Of a stretch of DNA of 64,000 nucleotides, positions 54,882-62,647 are shown piece after piece. The stretch comes from Rickettsiales bacterium. Lineage in GTDB: Bacteria > Pseudomonadota > Alphaproteobacteria > Rickettsiales > SXRF01. A program made the position numbers and the translations under genes. Location of the stretch: contig JAOAUZ010000001.1 of NCBI GenBank assembly GCA_025464625.1, positions 712,848 to 776,847 on the forward strand. The letters are read 5' to 3'. Numbering within the stretch: position 1 is the stretch's first letter; each line of letters starts with the position of its first letter. The notes under the pieces were generated by a model. That model did not search any database. It was not told where the DNA came from and saw only the letters and a program-made list of their open reading frames with translations.

Positions 54882-55460
54882 TTATTTATTTTTGGTAATT
54901 GTGTTAGTAGATATTTCTTCTCTTCTTGACAAGGCACGCGGTGAGTTAAATGATATGGTCATCATTACATCAAACAATTCTGCTTTTCCAACCATTTCAA
55001 CAATATAATCACGAAGCATTCTCAACATTTTTTCTCCATAAGCAGTTGGATGGCTAACATATATTTCTCCAAGTTCTGGGCGATGAACTATTAAAGCAGC
55101 CCTGTCATCTCTGACTACAGTGTAACGCTGCACTCCCCCTAGAAATGCAAAAACACATGAAGAGGCACATTTGCGATGATATGTAACAGCTTTATGATTT
55201 CTGATGCTCCGCCCCATAGCCATTGAAACATCAACATCACCACCCCTTGATTCGAGATCAACCACTACATTATTTCCAGAGGCTTCCGCCTGTTTAAGTG
55301 CTTCCTCCAGCTTCTTATCATCTCCACCAACAATGACATCGCGAACATAAATATATTGATATTTACTTCCGTCAGCAGGAGGAGATGTTATGATTTCTGC
55401 AGAATATGCAGGGAACGCTCCCAATAATATGACTAATAAAGCTGTTATTTTATGTAACAT
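54882..55460 (-). CDS. Exported ClpP/crotonase-fold protein (COG3904-like)
   Basis: A 192-residue protein with a signal peptide (residues 1-20, ending AYS). The fold follows ClpP/SppA-like proteins: VVVDLESRGGDVDVSMAMGR gives the oxyanion strand and turn, KCASSCVFAFLGGVQRYT holds the likely nucleophile Ser, and LIVHRPE a candidate catalytic His. Two Cys flank the Ser and may form a disulfide, suiting a periplasmic site. It lies between dnaX and ybaB on the same strand (14-bp and 10-bp gaps), an unusual location. Substrate unknown. Confidence 0.75.
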   Translation of the reverse strand: MLHKITALLVILLGAFPAYSAEIITSPPADGSKYQYIYVRDVIVGGDDKKLEEALKQAEASGNNVVVDLESRGGDVDVSMAMGRSIRNHKAVTYHRKCASSCVFAFLGGVQRYTVVRDDRAALIVHRPELGEIYVSHPTAYGEKMLRMLRDYIVEMVGKAELFDVMMTISFNSPRALSRREEISTNTITKNK

Positions 55461-55474
55461 TGTATAAATACTTT

Positions 55475-57052
55475 CTAGTTTCCTTTTACCCCAATCACAG
55501 TTGCCCCCGGAAATTGCTGCAAAGCACTGGCGATTAGAGGATGAGATGATATTTCCTTTATTTCTTTTTCTTTACGGGCGACTGCCTGCTCATGCAAGCT
55601 AGGATTAGTAGCACTGTTAGAAACAATTATTTTCCATTGCGTCCCCGTCCATTTATTTAGGCAATCAGCCACCCTTGCCGTAAAATCACGCGGTAGTGCA
55701 GAAGAAATTTTAAGCTCTATTTTTCCAACTTCGAAGGAAGCCAGCCACACATCATTCCGAAGTTGCGTGTATAATAATATCTCCCGATTTTTATTAAACA
55801 ACCCAACGGCTTCTTCAAAATTTTCTGCTACTTCCAATGACCGCTGACCGCTGACTTCTGACTGCTGCGCGACTAATTCAGGAGTTTTTTTTTCTGTCTC
55901 CATATTTTTTATAATCTCTGCTGGAGTTGGTAGTTGCGAAGCATAGGCAACGCGCACCAACAACATTTCCAAAGCCGAAAGCGGAGATGGTGCGAGCTTA
56001 ACTTCACCAACACCTTTAAGGAACATCTGCCATAAACGCGAGAGAATCGGCATAGACAGAGCATCAGCCAGTTTTTTTGCCGAATTTCTATCATTTTCAG
56101 AAAGTGAAATGTCAGTTAGTGCTTGTGGTGCTACCTTAACCCGCGTCACCAAATGGATCATTTCCAACGCATCTTGCACCAACATTAATGGATCTGAACC
56201 AGCACTATATTGCGCCTGAACATCCTGCAAAACCTCCGCTACCTCACCCCTAAGCAATATTTCCAATAAACGAAAAGTTGCGGAATGATCCGCAGCACCT
56301 ATCATCTGGCGTACAGCAGCAGCTGTGACACTAAGCTGCCCGCTTTCTTCCACACCGCGTGCAATCGCCTGATCCAACAAAGATAGTGCATCACGCACTG
56401 AACCTTCAGCAGCTATTGCTATTAATTTTAGAGCCTCTTCCTGCGCCTGAACCTGTTCCTTTGCTGCAATGGAAGCAAGATGAGAAGTAAGCATTTCGGA
56501 ATCAATCCGCTTCAAATCAAAACGTTGACAGCGTGAAAGAATCGTCACAGGAATTTTTCGGGATTCAGTGGTCGCAAAAATAAATTTAACATGTGGAGGA
56601 GGTTCTTCCAGCGTTTTCAGCAGCGCATTAAAAGCACTGGTCGAAAGCATGTGTACTTCATCGATAATATATATTTTATAGCGCGCTGAAGTAGGCAGAT
56701 AGCGCACAGTATCTATTAAATCACGAATGTCGCTGACACCAGTATGGCTGGCAGCATCCATCTCCAACACATCAACATGACGATCTTCAGAAATCATACG
56801 GCAATGAGCGCACACACCGCATGGATTTATTGTCGCTCCGCCTTTTTCATCCGCACCAATACAATTCAGCGCACGGGCTATAATCCTCGCTGTCGTGGTT
56901 TTTCCAATACCACGAATTCCTGTGAGCAAAAAAGCATGGGCAATGCGGTTAGATTTGATAGCATTAGATAAAGTCCGTACCAAAACTTCCTGACCAATGA
57001 GATCATCAAAATTTGTCGGGCGGTATTTACGGGCAAGAACGCGATATTCCAT
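55475..57052 (-). CDS. dnaX: DNA polymerase III subunit tau (gamma/tau)
   Basis: The tau subunit forms the clamp loader and ties polymerase III together. Walker A is GIRGIGKTTTARI, the zinc module is NPCGVCAHCRMI, Walker B is YIIDEVHMLS and the arginine-finger region is TILSRCQRFDLKRI. Domain III ends near residue 370. A linker then holds an A9 run and a heptamer repeat, followed by a shorter tau-specific C-terminal part. The 525-residue length is normal. A gamma form could arise by slippage at the A9 run. It heads the dnaX-(ClpP-like)-ybaB-recR operon. Confidence 0.95.
   Translation of the reverse strand: MEYRVLARKYRPTNFDDLIGQEVLVRTLSNAIKSNRIAHAFLLTGIRGIGKTTTARIIARALNCIGADEKGGATINPCGVCAHCRMISEDRHVDVLEMDAASHTGVSDIRDLIDTVRYLPTSARYKIYIIDEVHMLSTSAFNALLKTLEEPPPHVKFIFATTESRKIPVTILSRCQRFDLKRIDSEMLTSHLASIAAKEQVQAQEEALKLIAIAAEGSVRDALSLLDQAIARGVEESGQLSVTAAAVRQMIGAADHSATFRLLEILLRGEVAEVLQDVQAQYSAGSDPLMLVQDALEMIHLVTRVKVAPQALTDISLSENDRNSAKKLADALSMPILSRLWQMFLKGVGEVKLAPSPLSALEMLLVRVAYASQLPTPAEIIKNMETEKKTPELVAQQSEVSGQRSLEVAENFEEAVGLFNKNREILLYTQLRNDVWLASFEVGKIELKISSALPRDFTARVADCLNKWTGTQWKIIVSNSATNPSLHEQAVARKEKEIKEISSHPLIASALQQFPGATVIGVKGN
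55838..55865 (-). repeat. Heptanucleotide tandem repeat in the dnaX linker
   Basis: Four adjacent 7-bp units on the plus strand: TGACCGC, TGACCGC, TGACTTC and TGACTGC. They encode part of the linker QQSEVSGQRSLE of DnaX. Since 7 is not a multiple of 3, a gain or loss of one unit would shift the frame. Confidence 0.7.
55885..55893 (-). promoter_or_regulatory. A9 slippery run in dnaX
   Basis: On the coding strand nine As are read GAA AAA AAA ACT at codons 387-390, just after domain III. One extra A gives AAC TCC TGA, and one fewer gives CTC CTG AAT TAG, so slippage either way ends translation within two or three codons and yields a protein of about 391 residues, the size of a gamma subunit. 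A9 slippage making gamma is known in Thermus thermophilus dnaX. Confidence 0.55.
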
Positions 57053-57061
57053 AATGGCAAA

Positions 57062-57418
57062 TTATTTATCAAATTGTTCCAGATAACGCTTAACTTCCGC
57101 GACATTACTGAAATATTTATTGTTTTCTAAATCAACTATGGTTTCTAGCACTGATTTCAAATTTGGTTCAGAATTATTTTTTTCTGAAACAAATGAAAAA
57201 TTCTGAGAAGATTCTACGCTACTAACCAACCCAAATAAATGTTTTTTGACAATATTTGGAGTGATAAAATTAGGTTTTATAGGATCTCCCTTATAGTTAA
57301 AAAAATCCCAAACACCGCTCTCAACATCAATTCCCTCGCATTCCAATTGCAGTGCTTTCAAATTATCAAAGACACTAAGAATGCCATCTTCACCGAATGC
57401 AAAAATGATATTCTCCAT
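57062..57418 (-). CDS. Hypothetical 118-residue protein upstream of dnaX
   Basis: I do not recognise this protein. It is acidic and soluble, with a beta-rich N-terminal half (IIFAFGEDGILSVFDNL; VWDFFNYKGDPIKP) and a helical C-terminal half ending AEVKRYLEQFDK. It lies 9 bp before dnaX on the same strand and 38 bp after the 4.5S RNA gene. Cotranscription with dnaX is likely. Confidence 0.6.
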   Translation of the reverse strand: MENIIFAFGEDGILSVFDNLKALQLECEGIDVESGVWDFFNYKGDPIKPNFITPNIVKKHLFGLVSSVESSQNFSFVSEKNNSEPNLKSVLETIVDLENNKYFSNVAEVKRYLEQFDK

Positions 57419-57455
57419 AATATATCCAATAATAAAGATACTAAATACAAACTAA

Positions 57456-57540
57456 CGCTGGCAGCGACCCAAAGTGTATCTGCTACGGCTGCTTTCTCTC
57501 GAACCTGACCGAGTTCACAGGCACTCTGCCCGCCACCAGC
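57456..57540 (-). ncRNA. ffs: 4.5S (small signal recognition particle) RNA
   Basis: The minus strand carries the SRP domain IV signature GGTCAGGTTCGAGAGAAAGC followed by AGCC, with a UUC/GAA stem capped by a GAGA (GNRA) loop and the asymmetric loop sequences around it. The ends pair (GCTGG with CCAGC; TGGCG with CGCTG; AGAGTG with CACTTT), giving a hairpin of about 85 nt. A promoter with TTGCAG (57570-57575) and CATAAT (57547-57552), spacer 17, places the RNA start near 57540. ffs near dnaX is a familiar bacterial arrangement. Confidence 0.9.
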
Positions 57541-57546
57541 GGCAGC

Positions 57547-57575
57547 ATTATGGAACAAGCATCGCATAGCTGCAA
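57547..57575 (-). promoter_or_regulatory. Promoter of ffs
   Basis: The minus strand has -35 TTGCAG (57570-57575) and -10 CATAAT (57547-57552) with a 17-bp spacer, ending 7 bp before the predicted 5' end of the 4.5S RNA. Confidence 0.6.
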
Positions 57576-57594
57576 GCTATAAAAACGGAAAAAA

Positions 57595-58161
57595 TCAGTG
57601 GATAAAAATGCTGATTTCCTGATTTTGAGCAGAATCAGAAGTTACTGTGTTCGAGCTTATCTTGTCAGAAGATACACCAAACCTACCAAGAACGTTAATT
57701 ACGCTCTGTAAATTTGTCACATAATCTTCTGCCTCAGCAAGGCTCTTTTTCTTAGCAGGAACAGTGGACATCAGTTCATAGCGGGCATCAGGTTTAGAGG
57801 CCGCAACTTTATATACCACTTTCTTTAATGCTGTTTGGAAATAAACATTTTTCTGATTGAAACGAATTATCATCACAGCATCTTTGGAAGCAGCAGCACT
57901 TTCTGCATCAACTGCACGCTTTAATTCATCTTCTGGCGAAGCATTCCCAGATTTACCAGCAGCAGGAGCTACATTGTTATCAGCCCCAGCCACATCACTT
58001 TCTTCACCATCGATAGAAGAACCAACACCACCAATATCAGCATTTGCTACAGAAAATGGAGAGGTAATAAACAGCAAAACAGCAGCTACCATAAGCATAG
58101 TAGCGAGAGAAGTATCTTTACTAACATTCTTTTGCGATATTTTCTTTGCAAAACGTATCAT
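57595..58161 (-). CDS. Exported protein with a conserved alphaproteobacterial C-terminal domain of unknown function
   Basis: A 188-residue protein; I chose ATG 58161, because the longer frame to 58233 lacks a sensible start. Residues 15-42 form a signal peptide (long n-region, ending VANA). A low-complexity Asp/Gly/Ala linker follows. The C-terminal 95 residues (MIIRFNQKNVYFQTALKKVV; ARYELMSTVPAKKKSLAEAE; EISIFIH) resemble an OmpA-like fold found in exported proteins of many alphaproteobacteria. A role at the cell wall is possible but unproven. Confidence 0.65.
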   Translation of the reverse strand: MIRFAKKISQKNVSKDTSLATMLMVAAVLLFITSPFSVANADIGGVGSSIDGEESDVAGADNNVAPAAGKSGNASPEDELKRAVDAESAAASKDAVMIIRFNQKNVYFQTALKKVVYKVAASKPDARYELMSTVPAKKKSLAEAEDYVTNLQSVINVLGRFGVSSDKISSNTVTSDSAQNQEISIFIH

Positions 58162-58387
58162 ATTAATTCTCCTACATAAATATATACTGATAAACGATCG
58201 CCGTAATCTAAAATAGCCCCAACCCCAAGTCAACAGGGGAATATAATAACTAGGCGAATATACTACATATACTTATTTCATTATTTTTCAGAAGATTGAG
58301 CAATAAAAGAAACCGCTTGTGTTTTATAATAGATTGGCTACATTTCCGCCTCTTCGCAATAGAATTAGGGATTTTCCCGCTTTATAT

Positions 58388-58464
58388 GCACCCGTAGCTC
58401 AGCTGGATAGAGCATTTGACTACGAATCAAAAGGCCGGGCGTTCGAATCGCTCCGGGTGCACCA
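58388..58464 (+). tRNA. tRNA-Arg (anticodon ACG)
   Basis: A complete cloverleaf: acceptor GCACCCG/CGGGTGC, D-arm with TAGCTCAGCTGGATAGAGCA, anticodon stem TTTGA/TCAAA around CTACGAA, and T-arm GGGCG/CGCTC with TTCGAAT. The CCA end is encoded. ACG is expected to be edited to ICG to read CGN codons. The gap upstream from 58162 holds its promoter region and no gene. Confidence 0.97.
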
Positions 58465-58581
58465 TAATATTCATTGTAGTACGAAGTACTGAAATGGATA
58501 TTATATGGTCACCGCGATGAGAACGAAGTTTGACGACAAGCGAAGTGCAGGCGCGGCGTAGCCAATCGCTCCAAGCACACC
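58464..58581 (+). repeat. Structured 3' flank of tRNA-Arg ending in a copy of the tRNA 3' segment
   Basis: A long imperfect hairpin (ATAATAT..CATT..TAGTAC with GTACT..AATG..ATATTAT, 58464-58504) directly follows the tRNA. It is followed by a GCGATGAGAAC block also seen after tRNA-Asn, and the segment ends AATCGCTCC-AAGCACACCA (58563-58581), which repeats the tRNA 3' end AATCGCTCC-GGGTGCACCA with three changes. Confidence 0.55.
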
Positions 58582-58606
58582 AACTCTCTCCTACCCCTTG
58601 CCTATA

Positions 58607-61405
58607 CTAGATAGTTGCTGCCAGCGTAACACCTATTCTAAACCAGCCCTGCTCTGATAAATACAGCAAATCACCACCTTTTGATTCGCTGATAGACTGC
58701 GCGTTCCCAGCAGATTTCAGATCTTCCAAAACTCCTGCCAAGTCCGCCCATGAAACCCCGTCTCCAACCGCAGAAACCTGAACATCGGCAACAGGGAACT
58801 TTATGGAAACATTCGCCTCTGATTTGGTTTTGCGGATTACATTCAGAACATCAACCGCTGCCATGCCACTTTTTTCTGCTGCCGCATCATAAGGGTAATC
58901 TTCTGCTTTCGTCCAATTTCCACGCGCATGGACTGAGCCAAGTTTTGCATATTTTTTATCAAATATATGGCTGTATAATTCTTCCGTGATATGCGGAACA
59001 AAAGGCGCAAACAGGCGCAATATTGCATCAAGGCAATGATAAATTGCGTAGAGTGCAGATTGTTGATTGCCACCGCTTTCGCCATACGCCCGAGCTTTAA
59101 CAAGCTCCAAATAGTTATCACAAAAATCATTCCAGAAGAAATCTTCAATCGCCACGCGCGCATCGCAATATTCAAACGTTTCAAAACCTTTAGTGGCTTT
59201 GATAACGCATTGGTTTAAGCGTGATAAAATCCACAAATCCAATGCCTCGCTGATTTTTCCGTTTTTAGCGTCCTGCGCTGCTGTGGTTGGAGTTCCTTCA
59301 ATTTTACTTAAATTAAGACTGGCAAACTGGCTGGCATTCCACAGTTTATTGACCAGCTTACGACCGATTTTTAGTAAATCTTCGGAAAAGGCTGTGTCTG
59401 TGCCTAGCCGCGAAGTGGAAGCCCAATAGCGCACTGCATCTGTGCCTTTTTCTTCAATCAGAGCAACAGGCGTTACCACATTGCCTTTGGATTTACTCAT
59501 TTTGGTTTTGTCCGCTGCCAAGCACCAGCCAGAAATCACAATATTTTTCCAAGGAATGTCGTTCGCGTGGAGATGCGCCTTGGCTATGGTATAAAATGCC
59601 CAAGTGCGGATAATCTCATGCGCTTGCGGACGCAAATCGGCGGGGAAAAGTTTTTCATACCTGTCATCGCGAGCAAAGCGTGGCGATCCAGAACTGGATT
59701 GCTTCGTCGCTTCCGCTTCTCGCAATGACGAACCGATAGATCGAGCATTTATCTGTGGGGAAATACTCGATGTCGCCCAAGTATCGAGAACGTCAACATT
59801 TGGATATATATTTACAATTTTACCCGTAGATATTTCTCTAGCTTCAAAATATGCTAATTTACCTTTTGTTAGATGCGCAATTATTTCATAGCCTGAAGGT
59901 GCTGTAGTTAGTGGATCCACAGGCAAAGAATCCAGTGAAGCGTAAACAGTTTTATATTCTGGGGATTCTGGATTAGAATCTATTTCTATATCCCACACAG
60001 GAATAGGAACACCAAAGAAACGTTGACGGGAAATGCACCAATCTTCTTTGAGTCCCTCAATCCATTGATTGAGGCGGATGCGCATATATTCAGGATGCCA
60101 ATTAACTTCTGCTCCCTTTTTAAGAAGATCATCTTTTTTATCAGCGATTTTTACAAACCACTGGTGAGTTGGGATAATCTCTATTGGTGTTCCGCTGCGC
60201 TCGGCACATTTCACTGTGTGCATCATCGGTGTTTGTTTCAGAAGTTTTCCTTCAGCTTGCAACAATTCAATTATTTTGGCATTGGCTTGTTTGGGCTTTA
60301 GGTTGCGTATATTTTCAAATGTGGAAATGGTCTTATTAATTTCGATAGTATTTTTATATGTTAAAAAAGCACCATCACCATTGCCATCTTTGCCACCCCA
60401 AAATGTTATTTCACTACCAACTATAAAATAATCTATCCTTCCTTCTTGTGAGATGATAGGACGCCATGGCAACTCATGCTTCCTCACCCACTCCTTATCC
60501 GTGTCATCACCGAAGGTGCAGCACATAACAAGCCCTGTGCCTTTGTCGCGCTCCACCGCCTCATCAGCGATCATCGGCACTTTTACGCCAAATAATGGGG
60601 TGATAGCAAATTTGCCTTTATATTTAGCAGCATTTGGATCTTCAGGGTGATACATCACCGCTACGCACGCGCCGAGCAGTTCAGGACGGGTAGTCATAAT
60701 CACTATTTTGTCATCCTGAGCGGAGCGTAAGCGAAGAGAAGGATCTCCAGATTGTGGCATGAGATCCTTCACTCCGCCTTCGGCTTCGTTCAGGATGACA
60801 AATTCAATCTCACTCATCACCCCAGCCATTTCCTTATTTTCAATTTCAGCTTGGGCGATGGCGGTTTGATCTACCCAATCCCAATAGGTTGGGCGGAAAT
60901 CGCGGTACACTTCATTCTTCTGTGCAAGATCTAAAAATGAAGCTTGTGATAGTTTGCAGACATCATCGCTGATAGTCTGATATTCCTGCCGCCAATCAAC
61001 GCTAAGAGCCGTGCTTTTAAATAGTCTACGGAATTCTTCCTCTGCATCTTTTACCACTTCACGGCATAGTGCTACAAAATCCGCGCGTGGCATGGCACTT
61101 CCGCGCACATTCTTGATTTTTTCTACCAATCTTTCAGTGGGGAGTCCGTTATCATCAAAACCCATCGGATAGAAAACATCTTTGCCCGACATGCGCTGAT
61201 AGCGAGCGATAAAATCCGCCTGTGTGTAGCTGAAAATATGCCCCATGTGGAGAACGCCAGAAACAGTCGGCGGTGGCGTGTCGATTACGAAAGTCTGCTC
61301 ACGAGGTTGGTCATTTTGCCAGTGGTAAGTGCCTTTTTCAACCCACCGCTCCTGCCAGTATTTCTCGCTTTTCTTATGATCGTATTCTTTTGGTAATTGT
61401 TTCAT
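58607..61405 (-). CDS. valS: Valyl-tRNA synthetase, Rickettsia-type, with two repeat-derived insertions
   Basis: This class I synthetase charges tRNA-Val. The HIGH motif is HMGH (TVSGVLHMGHIFSYTQADF) and the KMSKS loop is TKMSKSKGNVVTPVAL. GFDDNGLPTERLVEK and LSVDWRQEYQTI match the unusual archaeal-like ValRS of Rickettsia. The chain is 932 residues. Codons 202-233 come from a palindromic repeat inserted in the editing domain just before IVIMTTRPELLGAC, and codons of about 559-581 come from another repeat between ATSSISPQINA and LFPADLRPQAHEII. The frame stays open through both, so the enzyme is probably active. Confidence 0.95.
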   Translation of the reverse strand: MKQLPKEYDHKKSEKYWQERWVEKGTYHWQNDQPREQTFVIDTPPPTVSGVLHMGHIFSYTQADFIARYQRMSGKDVFYPMGFDDNGLPTERLVEKIKNVRGSAMPRADFVALCREVVKDAEEEFRRLFKSTALSVDWRQEYQTISDDVCKLSQASFLDLAQKNEVYRDFRPTYWDWVDQTAIAQAEIENKEMAGVMSEIEFVILNEAEGGVKDLMPQSGDPSLRLRSAQDDKIVIMTTRPELLGACVAVMYHPEDPNAAKYKGKFAITPLFGVKVPMIADEAVERDKGTGLVMCCTFGDDTDKEWVRKHELPWRPIISQEGRIDYFIVGSEITFWGGKDGNGDGAFLTYKNTIEINKTISTFENIRNLKPKQANAKIIELLQAEGKLLKQTPMMHTVKCAERSGTPIEIIPTHQWFVKIADKKDDLLKKGAEVNWHPEYMRIRLNQWIEGLKEDWCISRQRFFGVPIPVWDIEIDSNPESPEYKTVYASLDSLPVDPLTTAPSGYEIIAHLTKGKLAYFEAREISTGKIVNIYPNVDVLDTWATSSISPQINARSIGSSLREAEATKQSSSGSPRFARDDRYEKLFPADLRPQAHEIIRTWAFYTIAKAHLHANDIPWKNIVISGWCLAADKTKMSKSKGNVVTPVALIEEKGTDAVRYWASTSRLGTDTAFSEDLLKIGRKLVNKLWNASQFASLNLSKIEGTPTTAAQDAKNGKISEALDLWILSRLNQCVIKATKGFETFEYCDARVAIEDFFWNDFCDNYLELVKARAYGESGGNQQSALYAIYHCLDAILRLFAPFVPHITEELYSHIFDKKYAKLGSVHARGNWTKAEDYPYDAAAEKSGMAAVDVLNVIRKTKSEANVSIKFPVADVQVSAVGDGVSWADLAGVLEDLKSAGNAQSISESKGGDLLYLSEQGWFRIGVTLAATI
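59663..59729. repeat. Palindromic repeat inserted in frame in valS, GTCATTGCGAG type
   Basis: A 67-bp element with ends GTCATCGCGAG (59663-59673) and CTCGCAATGAC (59719-59729), one mismatch, and a GCAATCCAG/CTGGATCGC core. On the coding strand it reads SLREAEATKQSSSGSPRFAR, a strongly polar loop. It is a second repeat class, distinct from the TTTGTCAT elements. Confidence 0.85.
60707..60802. repeat. Palindromic repeat inserted in frame in valS, TTTGTCATCCTGA type
   Basis: A 96-bp element with perfect 13-bp ends TTTGTCATCCTGA (60707-60719) and TCAGGATGACAAA (60790-60802). It occupies exactly codons 202-233 of valS, starting and ending on codon borders, and adds 32 residues including EAEGGVKDLMPQSGDPSLRL to the CP1 editing domain. 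Confidence 0.9.
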
Positions 61406-61501
61406 GACTCACGGCTTCGCTTATCTTTGATGATAGCCGTTATTAGCCGAATTACATAGCAAAGCGCAACAACTTTGAGTGATTATAAGGAAATATTTGA
61501 A

Positions 61502-62080
61502 TTATTCACGCATCGCTTCCCGCATCGCCTTCTGTCTGGGGGTAAGATTATGTTCTGATTGAAAATTAGCTGCAGGCTTACCAGCCTGCTCTAAGGCTTT
61601 CTGCATTCTCCCATCGACAGGATCCTTGGCGGGCTGAGTTGGAACTTCTTTTAATGTTATATCATCACCACCGAAATGTTTTCCCAAAACTTTATATCCG
61701 CCACTGTGAACTTTACCTTTCTGAACTAGAGTTTCAATATCTCCCAAATCTTTGTCTGGCACTACTCCGCTTGGTAAAACAGCAATTTTAATCGGTTTGC
61801 TAAGCTCAAAAGTATTATCACCAATCTGAATCTGTTTGATATTTGCTTCTTTAAGCTCCCCTAGCCCAAATGCATCACCAGTCATTTTCACCTGCTCAAC
61901 CCTACCATTCTTGTCTGGTACTGTACTCCCGCTAACAACAACACTCTTATCGAAATTGCCAGAAGAAGCCTTACCAAGACCATAATCCGAAACTTCTAGC
62001 ACATCATGATTCAAGCGTTGTGCCTTCACACTTGCTGGATTGACCTTAAAATTTTCAAGTTTAGCTACAGGTTCAGCCAT
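61502..62080 (-). CDS. Hypothetical 192-residue soluble protein
   Basis: I do not recognise this protein. It has no signal peptide or membrane segment. Residues 25-130 look beta-rich, with repeated turns (VLEVSDYGLGKASSGNFDKS; VQKGKVHSGGYKVLGKHFGG), and the last 60 residues are Pro/Gln/Lys-rich and probably disordered, ending QKAMREAMRE. A GGAGAA site lies upstream of ATG. It is followed and preceded by gene-poor spaces, so it is its own unit. Confidence 0.6.
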   Translation of the reverse strand: MAEPVAKLENFKVNPASVKAQRLNHDVLEVSDYGLGKASSGNFDKSVVVSGSTVPDKNGRVEQVKMTGDAFGLGELKEANIKQIQIGDNTFELSKPIKIAVLPSGVVPDKDLGDIETLVQKGKVHSGGYKVLGKHFGGDDITLKEVPTQPAKDPVDGRMQKALEQAGKPAANFQSEHNLTPRQKAMREAMRE

Positions 62081-62215
62081 AAATTCTCCTTAGATTACTT
62101 AATAACCACAACAATATCACACGGATATTCTAAATAGTGTTAAAGTTTTATGACAACTCTTGTGAAAGAGATTTGATGATAAATAATATGTAATACAAAG
62201 GTTTAACTAAGAACC

Positions 62216-62563
62216 CTAAACCGAAACACCTTTTTGTTGCTCCTGTTTGACGGAAGCATTTGAGCTGGATAGGTCTTTGCGATTTTCCGTCATCACCGCA
62301 ATTTGAGCCAAGTTTGGGTCTTTCAGGGCAGCAACCTGCGCCAGCGCAGCTTCCATATTGCCACGTTCTTTTTTCTCTGCATCGTGAGCAAGTTTATTTT
62401 TTTCCAAATCCTTTATCGCAGCAACACTTTCTGGGGTAAGGCGACCATCATTACCACGCTCAACATCAAGCGGTCTCTTGAGTTGAAAAGACTCGGTGGG
62501 AGTTTCTATAACTGAAATTTTTTCAGTTTTTGTCGAAAAATTATCAGACATCATATTCCTCAA
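62216..62563 (-). CDS. Hypothetical 111-115-residue hydrophilic protein
   Basis: I do not recognise this protein. It is Lys/Glu/Asn-rich and mostly helical (SVAAIKDLEKNKLAHDAEKK), with disordered ends. A Met at codon 5 (62551) is as likely a start as codon 1. Like the proteins at 7521 and 61502 it looks like a lineage-specific soluble orphan. Confidence 0.5.
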   Translation of the reverse strand: MRNMMSDNFSTKTEKISVIETPTESFQLKRPLDVERGNDGRLTPESVAAIKDLEKNKLAHDAEKKERGNMEAALAQVAALKDPNLAQIAVMTENRKDLSSSNASVKQEQQKGVSV

Positions 62564-62647
62564 TACATATCGCTATCAATCTAACATAAGACATATATGA
62601 GTAATATTAAGTTTTTATTACAATAATCAAGCCGTAAATACGGATAA

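Noticed and set aside
57358..57567. Short minus-strand frame over the 4.5S RNA gene
   Set aside because: It overlaps the ffs RNA, whose conserved loop and paired ends explain the sequence.
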